64,000 nucleotides of DNA from Orthonyx spaldingii (GCA_013397795.1 VZTJ01004015.1:1563115-1627114); one strand, 5' to 3'. Numbered from the stretch's first letter, positions 38,001-49,970 are shown. The notes: generated by a model not told the origin, from the sequence alone. A program made the numbers and translations.

Positions 38001-40397
38001 CTGGATGAGGGAAATCTATACAGTTTGAGGGGAAAAACGTTTATCAACATATCTAAACATATAAGTGTCTGGTTCAAAAGTATTGACACTTCTTTCTTGC
38101 TCTTTTCAGACAGAGAGCTGACATAAAGAGAAAATGCATACTGACATCAGAAACAGAGTGTGATGTTACTGATGTGCTCAGGAATGTAAAGGAGACCTAT
38201 ACAGCACACATATTGTCTGTAATGCCCGTGGAGATGGATGACTTTGAAGAGCCACCTTATGCAGTCTCTGAAAAATTTACACCTTATAGTCAGAGTAAGT
38301 AGGATTGTCAATTAAATCTTGCTATAAATTTCTTTTCAGGGTTACTTCTGTTGATTTAAACAAGGTTTAGATTGAGCTTAAAGGTTTTTTCTGTAGATTC
38401 TTACAGTAGCCATGCTATTGGAGAAGAAGATATTCAGGCATAAAGCTTTCCCTGTTGTAGGAGAGGGTGTAAGATTTTAGTTACCATTTGTTTGCATTGC
38501 AGTGAGTAGACCATTTAGTTAACATAATGTACTAGGTGAAGGTACTTGTTTACAGTCTAGGCCATCACTGCATTACTTTGGCTTTGTAAACTTATAATAC
38601 ATTTGGGGAGGGAAGGCAATGGAGGGAGGAAGGAAAAAGAGCACATCATGTAGGAAAGATGATGTCAGTTTTTTAATTCTAAAACTCTTTGTTTAGCTGT
38701 TCTTGGAAAACCAGAGATAAAGGATTATTCACAAGACGGTGCCAAACTGAATGTCGTGTTCAAAGATCCACTTACACCATATATATTTCCTAATGGAAGC
38801 TTTCAAAATATTCAAGATATTTTTCAGCATGACCTGGAATACAAACTCTATTACTGGAAAGATCGAAGTTCTGGAAAGGTAAGGTCTAACTCTAGTTTCT
38901 ATTCTATAATAATTTTTATATTCTGTATAGCTACACAATTTCTGTGCTACCTTAAGAGCTGACACTTGAAATATTTTTTTTCGTTTACAGAAAGATGTAA
39001 CAACAAAAAGCAATAAATTTGAAGTAAGTGTTGACAGCGGAACGAACTATTGCTTCTATGTCCAGGGAATCATTCCCTCCCGCAGAGAAAACCGTAATGG
39101 CCAGGAAAGCAAAGTGCTCTGTACCAGCATAGAAAAGAATATCTTAGATGGTGAGTAACGGGTGACGTTTGTCACTCAGTCTTCAATATTCTAACAAAAA
39201 CCTCACATCTTAAAATTGTGGTGCCTGCTATGAAATAAACTATTTACTATGTAAGCTAGAATACACAGTTGGAACATGGAAACTCGTGGGAAGAACTCAC
39301 CCTAAGAGTTCACCATCTTTAATTAGCTGGAGCTGGTGTTAGGGTTTTGCCCAACTGTTTTGGTTAAATTGTGTGTCTGAGGTTTCAGATCTCACACTAG
39401 CCCTCAGCTTCATTTTTCTTTCTGATGGTTTTCCGCAGATCCTTCCAACAGCAGGTCCCATAGTAAGTGCTTGAAGGATTAGCTGTAAAACATAGAAGTG
39501 CTGGAAAGCTGCATATCCTTTTACTTCTAGTATGAACTGACCTTTAGTTATGCCAAAAGCAGATGATGAGAGTAAGACTTTCTTTACTGTTACAAGGTCA
39601 GAGTTTGGCAGATCGACTTCTTTACTGGTAAATAAGTTAGCAAGTGTAGGTGAATCAGCCAGTCAAATTTCAGGCTAGCCATTTGGATATCACTTTCTTC
39701 AATATAAAGTCATCAATATTACTTAAATAATATCACATTGCTATACTGTATCTTTCTTCATGGGTAAGAATATTTGCACTCAAGAAAAGCTCTTCTAAAA
39801 TGACAAATGAACTCAAATTAGCTTTCTTACCCAGAAAATTTACCACAAAAGTGATAAATTACAATTTAATTACAATTTAAATAGAAAACTCTTCTCTTGG
39901 TGTTTTGTAGCCTATAACCTAGAATAGATTTTCACTTGGACAGAAATAATGTACAGGCAGGGGGAATGGTTTGACTTATTCTTATGGTGTTAGCATGGTA
40001 CTTTAGCACACTAACTAAACTAGATTAAAACCTAAATTGAACCAGGTGAAATAAAGCTTTACCTCAGTTCAACAAATTCATGTTAAAATGTATTCAGTTC
40101 ACACTGAAGTGGTGATTGCACTTCTGTGATACTGTAAAATACAGAAAGCATTTTTTCATTCAGTTGAATGAGTGCTAAGAGTTTGTAGCAAGCACTGTGG
40201 CATTGTGGGTTCTGATAACTGAATCTTGAATTTTTTTTTTCCTTACAGAATATGGAACAGAAGTCTTTATCATCCTAACAGTGATAGCAGTTACAGTCAT
40301 CACTCTTGCCATTGTCCTTCCAGTGGTTCTGTGTAAACGCAAGAAAGCAAAGAAAGCAAGAGATGTGAGAGAAAAGGAGTTGCTAAATGGTGTCTAA
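34947..40397 (+). CDS. F3: F3, coagulation factor III (tissue factor), six exons
   Basis: Tissue factor is the single-pass membrane receptor and cofactor for factor VII/VIIa, which starts extrinsic coagulation by activating factors X and IX at the cell surface. Coding exons are 34947-35016, 35964-36078, 38110-38294, 38697-38878, 38991-39150 and 40249-40397. All introns are GT-AG with phases 1-2-1-0-1, the class II cytokine-receptor pattern. The precursor has 286 residues (human 295): signal peptide about 1-23, two fibronectin III-type domains about 28-123 and 124-232, a transmembrane helix about 243-265, and a 21-residue tail from Cys266. Conserved landmarks are NFKTIL at 40-45, cysteine pairs 71/79 and 205/228, LYYWK at 174-178, GKK at 183-185 and IIPSR at 211-215. 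N-glycosylation sequons are at Asn33 and Asn156. Tail Cys266 probably corresponds to the palmitoylated human cysteine. The tail has no Ser, Thr or Tyr. It lies tail-to-tail with ABCD3, as in human. Confidence 0.97.
35017..35963 (+). other. F3: F3 intron 1
   Basis: A phase-1 intron from GTGAGT to AAAG. Its first 450 bases continue the CpG island. A 12-bp direct repeat, 'cctttagtaaga', occurs twice near 35810-35840. No other feature is seen. Confidence 0.85.
35964..36078 (+). CDS. F3: F3 exon 2 (N-terminal part of FNIII domain 1)
   Basis: Encodes residues 24-61 and two bases of Gly62. It contains the sequon Asn33-Ile-Thr and the conserved NFKTILQWQPKP block that aligns with human residues around Lys20. 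The exon closes with a GTAAGT donor, phase 2. Confidence 0.96.
36079..38109 (+). other. F3: F3 intron 2
   Basis: A 2.0-kb phase-2 intron, GTAAGT to TTTTCAG. It is AT-rich, with no transposable element or conserved coding segment recognised. Confidence 0.85.
38110..38294 (+). CDS. F3: F3 exon 3 (rest of FNIII domain 1)
   Basis: Encodes residues 62-123 and the first base of Thr124. It carries the disulphide pair Cys71-Cys79, Asp80 (equivalent to human Asp58, a factor VIIa contact) and the KFTPY strand that ends domain 1. At the position of human Trp45 there is Ile67, and at human Phe76 there is Leu97. GTAAGT donor, phase 1. Confidence 0.96.
38697..38878 (+). CDS. F3: F3 exon 4 (first half of FNIII domain 2)
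   Basis: Encodes residues 124-184. It includes the sequon Asn156-Gly-Ser, the DIF segment aligning with the human Phe140 region, and the LYYWK strand. It ends exactly on Lys184, the first of the two lysines of the substrate/phospholipid exosite. Phase 0. Confidence 0.96.
38991..39150 (+). CDS. F3: F3 exon 5 (second half of FNIII domain 2)
   Basis: Encodes residues 185-237 and the first base of Glu238. It begins with Lys185, the second exosite lysine, and holds the disulphide Cys205-Cys228 and the conserved IIPSR strand. GTGAGT donor, phase 1. The upstream intron is only 112 bp. Confidence 0.96.
40249..40397 (+). CDS. F3: F3 exon 6, coding part (transmembrane helix and tail)
   Basis: Encodes residues 238-286 and the TAA stop. 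A 23-residue hydrophobic helix (Val243-Leu265) is followed by Cys266 and a strongly basic stretch, KRKKAKKAR. The tail ends EKELLNGV and contains no Ser, Thr or Tyr, unlike the human tail with its regulatory serines. Confidence 0.96.
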
Positions 40398-40636
40398 GGA
40401 AAAAATATTGCAGACGCTAGCAGCAGTACAAAAGTAGAAAAAACCCCAACAACAGAAAAACCTAAATTGGGTAATTGGGTGGAGCCTTTTAGGCTCTCTG
40501 AAACAGGAATTCTGAAGCCCAAACTTTACGTGGATTAAAAAATCCACTAGACAGTACAGATGAAAAATCCAGATATCAGGAAGCCCTGTGTCATTAGTGG
40601 CCAGAGGCTGGAAGAGCATTCTGGTGATCTGTTACA

Positions 40637-41485
40637 ATCATAGAATTATACAATAAGCTGAGTAGTAAGGGACCCACAGGATCATCAAGTCCAACTCCTG
40701 GCCCTGCACAGCACCATCCCCAAGAGTCACATCCTGTGCCTGAGAGCATTGTCCAAATGCTTCTTGAGCTCTGCCAGGCTGGTGCTGTGACCACTGCCCT
40801 GAGGAGCTGTTCCAGTGCCCAGCCATCCTCTGGGTGAAGAACCTTTTCCTGATATCCAACCTAAACCTCCCCTGACTCAGCTTCATGCTGGTGTTTTGAG
40901 TCCTGTCACTGGTCACAAGGGTGAAGAGATCACCTGCGCCTCTGCTTCCTTTAGTGAGGATGTTGAAGACCACAATGTCTCCCCTCAGTCTTCTCTTCTC
41001 CAGGCTGAACAGACCAAGTGACCTCAGCTGCTCCTCTTCACGCAAAGGGAAGCTACGGCTTCCCTTCCAGACCCTTGACCATCCTCGTGGCCCTCCTTTG
41101 GACACTCTCTAACAGCTCAATGTCTGGTTTATATTGTGGCACCCAAAGCTGCCCCCAGCACATGAGGTGAGGCCGCCCCAGCCCAGAGCAGAGTGGGACA
41201 ATCCCCTCCCTTGCCCTGCTGTCGATGCCGTGCCTGGTGCCCCCCAGGACAGGGCTGTCCCTCCTGGCTGCCAGGGCACTGCTGGCTCATGTTCAACCTT
41301 CCATCAGCCAGGACCCCCAGCCCCCTTTCTGTGGTGTTGCTCTCCAGCCTCTTGTTCCCCAGTCTGCCTGTGCATCCAGGTGCAGAATCTGGCACTTTCC
41401 CTTGTAGAACTTCATACAGTTGGTGATTGCCCATCTCTGAATTGTCAAGGTCTCTTTGCAGAGACTGCTCCTAGACTGTTCCCAA
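40637..41485 (-). mobile_element. CR1 LINE fragment, antisense inside the F3 3' UTR
   Basis: On the minus strand this is a 5'-truncated CR1 of about 850 bp. It covers the end of the reverse-transcriptase region (gagaccttgacaattcagag, gcctggagaagagaagactg) through the usual 3' segment (ggtttaggttggatatcagg) to the terminal tataattctatgattg. Frames are interrupted. It resembles the copy at 5782-6150 over their shared part, in the opposite orientation. The right boundary is approximate. Confidence 0.95.
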
Positions 41486-42209
41486 GCCCCTTCTATTGTC
41501 CTGTCTGAAACAGGATTCTGAACTGGAGGTACTTTTGACTTGATCAGTATGGCCATATTGAGCCAGAAGATTTACGGTACTTGTGAGGGGAAAAAACACT
41601 ACTTTTGAAAAACAGGTGTCCTTTACCTAACTTAAAGGAACATTTTTCTGTTTCTATGAAACAAACCCTGTATTTATCTGTCTTTTAACAATATTAACTG
41701 GTGAAACGATCTGTTAGTTCAGATGTGACAAAATTACTACTATTATTTCTGCACTTCTTGGATAAAATTAACTTGATCTATTTATCTTTGGATGTAGACA
41801 AAGGTAAACAAATTGAAACTACTCCACTGGCAACTTGCAAGAAACACTATTGAAGCAGGTACTTACTATTTATCTGGAAAGTATATCCAATTACAGTACA
41901 GCTAGAGTTATACGGACGGGAGTCTGATAGCTCCAAGTAAGTGTTAGAACAAATACTTTGCAGGCTTTGAGTCAGTAGTAACTCACTTCAGCAAGCAGTG
42001 AATAGGTAGCATTATTTACTGCATTTGGAAGACCATTTTTAATTAAGCAGTTGATGAATGGTTTCTGTGGTATAGATTCAAATCATCTTGGTGATGGGAT
42101 TTGAAGATACCTGTTGCTTTGACTTTTAGTATTTATTTTATAAATGAGAATCTAATTTTTTTACTGGTGATATCTGTATTTATGATGGTAATTTATACTT
42201 TTCTAGTGA

Positions 42210-42215
42210 AATAAA
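42210..42215 (+). terminator. F3: F3 poly(A) signal
   Basis: AATAAA in the sense orientation, followed within 30 bases by a T-rich stretch (ttctttccttttc type) suited to the downstream cleavage element. It is the first strong signal after the AU-rich UTR end. Confidence 0.75.
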
Positions 42216-45200
42216 GGTGACTGGACACATAAGTCTTTCTTTTCCTTTTCAAAACAATGTACAGTACTCATTCCAGAACTAAATTAAATATATATGTAGG
42301 AAACTTATTTTGTGACAGCAGTGTAGGCAAGCTGCCACAATCTAACCAGTGTGTAAAGCAGACTACCAGGGCACCTGTAAGGATAAAAGTAGGAGAAGCC
42401 ACAGTTCACAAACTGGAGGTTTTGAAGAGTCTTGAGTCACATTTCCATTGTCCACTTAGAAGAGCAATTAGTCAGGGTTTGCATTCACAGCTTCTCCTTC
42501 CATTCCCACAGTGCTGCCTATACTTGTGCTTGTGGTCCTAATGTTCATCCAAGGCATTATGGGGCCTGCCCCAGAGACAAGAACTGCTAATGATGGTGAT
42601 CAGCATACACAAAACACACAAAAAATCAAGAGAATAGAAAAAAATAATCTTGTAGTTGGAACTAATTGGCTGTGGCTCTCAGCACTTTATACATGCCTTA
42701 AAAAAAGATACCCATTGTATTAATGAGAAGGAATATCTTACAAAATTATTATCCCAATCTAACAATTTGTACAGAATTTTATATTTTTCATCCCTGCTGT
42801 GCTACAGATACCATCTGTGTATGGGTTAAGATTCCTGTGAATGTGTGAGTGTGGTTTATGGGGGGGTTTTCTATGTTAATTCCTCTTTTTACAGAGGGAA
42901 GAAAAACACCAGAATTCCCCCCCAAAACCCTGTTTACTTCATATTGAGCAATAAATGCTTAATGCATTTTCTGCTGATGCGTAAGCCTTGTATGGAGAAG
43001 GAATCTTACAACAGCAATCAGAAACATGAGAGCTTGTGGGAGTAATTTAAAAACATTCCAAAGTTGTCATCATTACTTCCCTTCCCCGTGGCGCCCTGCT
43101 TCCTCAGCTTCATTCAGTGCCAGGCTCAGAAAAGGGAAGAGCTAATAGGAAAATGAAAGCCTGTAGTTACAGCATAGCATTTATTGAATTAGACAATGCA
43201 GTTGCTTGTCATAAACGACAGGGAATGATGCTATCAATCATACTTCATTACTTAAGGAGGTTCTTGGTTTGTTCTGAATATGGGGGGAGGGAAGGAGGGG
43301 AGAGAAGATACCCACAGAAGTGCAAACAAGTGCCTTAAATGGCAAAAGAGTGACCCCTGACTACAGGAGTTCTGGAAGCCTGAAGCACTTGTTTCCCAGC
43401 TGCACTATGTTATCATCCAACAATGCTGAGTAACCAGAGTCACGGGGCTCACAGATCCTATTTCAAAGTGGTTTTTTTTCTGTTTGTGGAGACAGTTGAG
43501 AGAGGGGCTTTTCAATTGCAGACTTCTGTTAAGTTCTATCCCTCGGGCTGAACCCACGCAAAATGTTTTATGCAGAGATTTTCCCAGAGTATCCGGTTGG
43601 GCAGAAGTTGTTATACCAATAAAGGTGTTGTCACTGGGAAGAAAGACTAGGTCCACACACGTGGCCACTTCAGCACTGTATGGACTTAAGATGGAGCCAG
43701 ACACACAGGGAAGGGGTATGAGAAGGAGAAGGCTTTTCCTATGCACCTAAGTTCCCTGGCTCCTCTTCTAAGCAGGTTTCTGTAAGCAAGCATGTTCCTA
43801 TTGGTGCTCCCAATTCCCCTGTTCCACTTTGCTCCCTGTTATCTGAAAAAGGTATCCAACTATTTCAAGTGGATAAATACATTTGCATAGTTGTTCTCTC
43901 CATGTACAAGTGAATGTGTAACACTGCACACTGTAAGAAGCCTGCTTTAAAACCACATTCTTCTTCACACCAGTGAATAAAGGCTGATACTGTTCTGCTA
44001 CTTTTCTGACAGCCCTAACAGCAATACAGACAATAAAATTACTGCGATTACTTAAAATGAACAACTGTAGAGGACTTCCTAAGCGTATGTATGATGGATA
44101 TGGCAGCAAACAGCTTGGCTATTTCTAGCAGACTCAGCTTTTCAGTGTGAGAGAGCTGCTGCTGAGAGGTATGTAATGATAAGAATGTGATTATAAGCTT
44201 AACTTGGATTACTAGTTATGTGGCAACTCAGGATAAAGAGTTTCTGCATGAAGTGAGAATAAACAGCTGTGATAGATCACCCTCTCAGTTCAGTTTTGTA
44301 AAGCTGATTATTTTGCAGGTTAGTAGTGATTGCCACACAGTTTCAGAACCTTGTAATGCACATTATCAGACCCAAGAGTCAACTGAACAACTTTCTAATT
44401 ACACGGAATTTATCCACATACCACTAACCATGCTTTCTATAGTCCATATTTGTCCTGGTGTTCATGTTTGAGAATGACAGGAAAAGAACAACCTGCTGGA
44501 CAGGACAGAAGCAGGAACTGGCCGGCTGAAAATCTTTCCACAACTCTTAGGTGTGGTGTTACTCACCACGGCATATGCTCCCTCAGATTACGCCCTGTCA
44601 GTCCCTTACAAACTGCCACAGAGAGCTGCCCTTCCCTTATTTGATGGTGTGTGTCCTCCCGTGATCTACAGCAGAATTTTAGAAAAGCTCAGGGTATAAA
44701 GATGTGCTGCAGCTCTCCTCCTTACAACATAGCATGAGAAATCTTCCCACCAGTGAGATCCTCCTGCTTCCTCTGGCACAGGCTCTCATTCAACCCACAG
44801 AGCCTCTTTCAGCATTCCCCCAAAGGACCCAGAAAGAACATCTTTTACTGTAACTCCTCAGCCTCTAACTGTAGCTGAATTAGCCAAGTTCATAGCAAGA
44901 TCTCCCTCAAGGGTGACTTCTTCCAATAAAACCTGCCAGTACCTGGTTATAAATATGCAGCCACGGTGACTGCCTCCAGGGTTTCACAGCCAGGCCCTGT
45001 CCATATGTCCAATTGGAGAGGTTGTGCCTGTTTCTCATCTTGTCAAAATCTGCACCCTATTAGCGACATATTTCAGTGACTGGCTCCTGGAAGAAGCTTG
45101 AAATGTTTCTGCTCCTGACTTCCCCTGGCTCCTTTGTTGATGCTTCCCTTCATCTCCTCCATCCCCTACTCTCTCCTATTACTTATTCTTCACGAGAGAT

Positions 45201-45364
45201 GAACCCACTGTCTTATTTCTTCAGCTAGGCAGGATCTCATTTAAATGAAAATACAGAACCTGAATAAATCCATATCCCTAATCACAATCAGAATCATATT
45301 AATAGCATGGAAGCATTATTTTTTACCCTCTACAGCTTCCGTTGGTCACTACTATTGACCAAGA

Positions 45365-45390
45365 ACTTCCAGATATAACTTCCAGATATA
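45365..45390. repeat. 13-bp perfect tandem duplication
   Basis: ACTTCCAGATATA is repeated twice in direct succession, read directly from the sequence. Confidence 0.9.
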
Positions 45391-48299
45391 ACTTTCAGAA
45401 CATTCCCTAGCTCCAAGTACCTTATTGCACCTAATTACATTTAAGTGTAATTTTTTTAGTGTCTTCTTTAAAATAGCAATGAAGTTATTAATATGAATGT
45501 AAAGAATCCTTACAGTTCCAGATCTCATTTATACTCCCTGATGCATTCTCTTCTATTTTCAAGTTTTCTACCTTATTACTTGAAGAAATATTTAAGCAGC
45601 AAAGTACTGACATTGTTAAATTAAAAAAAAAAAAAAATCATTAAAAGAGGTTTAATTAAAACCCACCTTCTTTTAACAGAGAAGTATTTTCCCAATGAGA
45701 TCACATGGTAATTTTTAAATTAGTTATTCAGTAATTACACAACTCAATTAAAAGCTAGAGTGACAAGTGAGATTTTAAAATCTACTCCAATAAGAAGCAC
45801 TTATTATTCCAAGGAAAAATGTGGGTTGGTTTGTTGGGGTTTTTTATTTTAAAGAGTGCATCCTTGATTAACACAAAAAGTTTTCCCTCTGTTGCCTTCA
45901 TACTTTACCATCCATTCACCCCAAATATGTACATCTCCAAAGAGATAATACTCAGTCTGATTTTCCATCTTTCCACTTCATTCTTAACATCATCACGTAC
46001 GTCCAATCACCACACCACTGTATGTCACTGCTGCAGGAGTCACTCCAGTGGGACTGTGGTCACCACACCCCTCACAGGGATCTATCAGAACAGCGGCCCT
46101 GCACGTACAACGTGTACTGCGACCCATCTCCGCAACAGCGATTCTGCAATCTGTGTCTGGTTTTTACGCTTCGTGTGCCTAGAAAAGGTGACACCAAGTG
46201 GTAAAAAAAGGTATAATCAGCACATTAACAATCCGAATGTTCCTAAATGATTAACGCACTGAGATCTAGTTTGAATTCAGATTTCACCAAAATCTGGAGT
46301 TAAAGGGCACAAGAAATTTATTAGATCCTCTCTTTTCTAACAATGAAAAGGAACAGAGAGTCTGAACAGCTCAATAAGATCTGATATTAAGGGTAGGAAC
46401 AGCTCTCTGCTCCTGAACACCTCCCATGTTCTATTCAGTGCTTCCCTCACACAGCTTTTCCAGGAATCTAGGGTTGTAACACACCCTGTGTTGTCCAATA
46501 CTCAAGCACTGCTGGAAACAAGGCCCCAGTACACAATCCATCAGTACTCACCTATTGCTTGCATGTTGGTGTTGAAGCCTGCACAAAACCACATTCCCTT
46601 CACCTGACAAACTTCTTTAGTCTCAGAAACTCAGGAGTAGCTCAGAATTGGTTTTTCATGCTGTTAAGCTTCTTACCAGACTTTCTTTCCTCAGTATCCT
46701 TCAAACAGAAATCAGAGTCCTCTTGCTGCCCTTTTAACTCTTAGAGGAATGGACAAAGAACCTCAGAGAAAGAACTTAAGTCTTGTACAAGTATTGGAAA
46801 ATGTTTTACTACTGCTGCACATGTCATAAATTGAACTGTAGAAGGCCTGTGAATTATGTTGAAGTAGAAGCTATGTTTGGCATGGTGATAACATGCTATC
46901 CAGTGACAAGGGAAAGAAAGTACAGGTAGGAATAGCTGGGAGGCAGCTGTGTTTGAAACTGGGGCTATTTTGGGCCATATATGCTGAGCCCGTCTTGAAA
47001 AAGCAACCCCAAAAACACCTTTTGAGAGAAATAACCTTCCATTCCAGAGGCAGTGACAGGCACAAGAAGTCAAAACAGGTCCCAGCTGAGAGACTGCTCT
47101 TCTGCACCCAGTCTCTCAAGCAGGTCCCCACGCACCAAACTCAAAGACAATAAAACCCATGGTGTATGCAGGAACTGCTTCTGTCTGTCAGACACATCCC
47201 TGTTCCAGTACCTTCTATACCACCAGCATGATCCACCCCAGGGCCCAAGGGGAAGCTTACAGAGGTAACACCTAAGCATGAAGAGAATGTGAACATCTAA
47301 CCCCAAGCAGCCTTTTAAAAACTCTCTGCTTAGGTCTATTGAAAATATAATTATCCTAATAACTAAAAAAAATTAAAAGGGTTTATTTTTTTTAATCTAG
47401 TTAGCATTGGTGGGCTGAGTAGATTTGACCTTGGCCCTTAATTCCCTATTAAGCTCCAAAAACTTTATGCAAATGGTTCCTGGCTTTTCAGAGAAGTCTT
47501 GTTGCAATATATAACATTGCATCCAAGTTTTAAGAAGCCTCCAGCATGTCTTGCTTTTTAACCATTACTTCCTCCCAACACATCAACTTATTAACCCCTG
47601 TATAGATACCTCACCTTTCAATGTGTTACCAAGTCTGTCACATCAGTTGCATCTGACATAGCTGTGTTCAGCTGTTGCTTTTATGCCAATACATTGCTGC
47701 AGTAAAATGCTATAATTACGTAAATAAATAAAGGGTAGCTTATTTTGGGGAGCACCTTTACACTTGTCATGATTCACAACGATTAAAAGTAGCCAATTGT
47801 TTTTAAGGACCTACTTGCACTAAACCACTCAGGATAAGGAGATTAAGGGTATATTTGGTTATATAGAATGTCTCTTCAATCACATGCATGGAGTCATGGA
47901 GTGTGTCTTTCACAGCAGCATTCCCCAAACTTTTGATAATCAAGCTTAAAAAATTAGCTTGGATTTGTGCTATACTCTTAAGTTATTTTAATGGAGAAAA
48001 CTTGCTTAGTCATGTAGGTGGAGTTCCCTATTTCTACCCAAGTAAACCAGTCTCAGCATTTTTTTTTCTGTCTAGACAGAATTGACCACATTTTTCCAGT
48101 TCTGTTCTATTTTGGTTCAGCATCATGTGTAGATACCACTTGTTTCCCAAAATGAGGGACAGATTGGGAATAAGGATGTTGTTTTGTGGACAAGCAGAGA
48201 ACAGGGCTGGGCACTACAACAGATGTGCTCTTTTCACTAGTAAAAGGAATTGTGTTCAATCTTTATGGTTCAGACTTGCCAAGGGTCACTAAGAAAGAG

Positions 48300-48342
48300 G
48301 TTTCTAAGCAGTGTGAGAGATGTTTCTAAGCAGTGCAAGAGA
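48300..48342. repeat. 22-bp tandem duplication
   Basis: Two adjacent copies of GTTTCTAAGCAGTG(T/C)(G/A)AGAGA, period 22, with two differences. No function is apparent. Confidence 0.85.
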
Positions 48343-49909
48343 AATAGTGATTAATCCTGGTTTGTGAAAGATATAATCCATTTAAGTGGAGTGTCCAAGT
48401 TTCCCTTCTCTCCCATTTTAAAATGCCAACTGGATGATTATTCTTGCACTGTTGCATTCATTGCAGGATTACTGGCAAAATGTCTTCAGTTGCCCAAGTC
48501 AATCCCCATGGAATTTGCTTAGGCATGTTATTCCTATTTAATCCCTGAATTTATTGTATTTTCCAAATTACTCACTTAAAACAGCTTCTGTCTGTGAAGT
48601 TCCAGGCTGCTTGTCACCTGACTCTGATTTTGAATACATGGAGAGAAAATGATGTAGCAGTTCAAAGAAGGCTTTGAAGATAACATTTTTTTCTAAGGTT
48701 TTTAACATGAAAGACAAGTTACTTTCATAATAATCTAACTTGGCTATATTTCTGTTTCAAGATGAATGATAGAATGGTTTGGGTTGAATAAAACCAGTTT
48801 CATCCTCTCTTTGAGTGAATGCAACAGGATTTCATCAGGGTTTCATCAGAACAGATAAACAAACATATTATAGGAACCTGTAATGTGCACAGCCACTCTA
48901 AATTTCCTGGTGAAGTTTCAGGCATCATAATAAAAACCTGACTGTGTTCAGAGCACTGGCAAGAGCCTCAAACCGCAACATGTGTAGGGAAAACCAACCA
49001 AACAACCAACCTCCTCCTCCTGACACAGCTGCACACCCCTGATTAGTAAAACCAAGAAACCTCTCTCCATGCTCAGGAAAGGGACTGGGACAAACCATCT
49101 GGCTATGTACACCTAATAAAGAAGCGAATAGGTTAGACATAGAAATAACTTCTTTGAACAGCAGCTTTGTAAGCAGAAATTTGAACTTGCACACTGTTGA
49201 TTTTCTTGACAGGTAAAGTTGTGGTTTATTTTCTCCAAAACCTAGGCAACCTTTTCACCCCACTGTTTTTCACAGTGGGATTTCAGATCATCATTATCAT
49301 GGATGTTTCTATGGACATCTCACAGTACCAATGACAGTTAAATTTAAATAATGGATTTTTAACTTCTACCTTGACTTAATGTATCTAAAAAATAAACTGA
49401 AGTATTAAACATCCCATCCACAACACAGAAGTTACTTTCTTTCCTCCTCTCTAACTCATCAACCTAAGTGAATGACGCTTTGTTTCTAAGAGTGCATACT
49501 TGGTTGAGATATTTTCCTTCAAGAGCAGCTGTACCCTTTAAGAATGCTATACAATACACTTGTTGCACAACTAATCTCAGTTAAGAAAACGAAAAATCCA
49601 TACTAGTTAGCATTAGAAAATGCTGATCACTTAAAAATCAGTTAATTGAAGCAGATCTTGGCTGCACTTTTACACTACTGTGTTTCAAGTATCCTGATAG
49701 CTGGTATGTCTACCACAACAAAGGAAAACAATTAAAAATTACAAATACAATAAAGACAAAAAAAGATTAACTTATTATCCTCAAAGCACAAAGATTAAGG
49801 AGCACGCAAAAGAATTACATACTTGATATTGTGTTATAATCTTATTCAGGCCCTTCTAAAATCAACAAAGGGAAAAGAGGCGGCCAGCAGACAGAGGAGA
49901 GAAAGGCCA

Positions 49910-49970
49910 GAATCACAGAATATTCTGAGCTGGAAGGGACCCACAAGATCACGGAGTCCAGCTCTTAGGT
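49910..49970 (-). mobile_element. CR1 3'-end relic
   Basis: The minus strand gives the last 60 bases of a CR1: 'ctggactccgtgatcttgtg' (with substitutions), then gggtcccttccagctcagaa and tattctgtgatt. It is a very short, 5'-truncated copy. Confidence 0.85.

Larger units (their letters stand above)
40398..42235 (+). other. F3: F3 3' UTR (inferred)
   Basis: About 1.8 kb from the stop codon to just after the AATAAA at 42210-42215. The first 240 bases are unique sequence, 40637-41485 is an antisense CR1 insertion, and the last 700 bases are AT-rich. AUUUA pentamers occur at 41672, 41780, 41868, 42014, 42131 and 42178; the one at 42131 lies in UAUUUAUU. AU-rich elements destabilise the short-lived human F3 mRNA, so similar control is likely. 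The UTR extent is inferred from the poly(A) signal. Confidence 0.75.
42240..49909. other. Intergenic between F3 and ABCD3, no gene recognised
   Basis: About 7.7 kb of mostly AT-rich sequence. Open frames are short (up to 143 codons at 45819-46250, with no recognised motif). A moderately GC-rich patch lies at about 45990-46190. Short tandem duplications are noted separately. No RNA gene or further transposon was seen. Confidence 0.55.

Noticed and set aside
40638..41105. 155-codon minus-strand open frame resembling a protein with RFRLDIRKRFF
   Set aside because: It is a translation of the CR1 3' region. The same peptide appears in the CR1 fragment at 5739-6125.
45819..46250. 143-codon plus-strand frame with a GC-richer core
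   Set aside because: No recognised domain. The GC-richer core keeps two frames open at once, and no transcript signals were seen.
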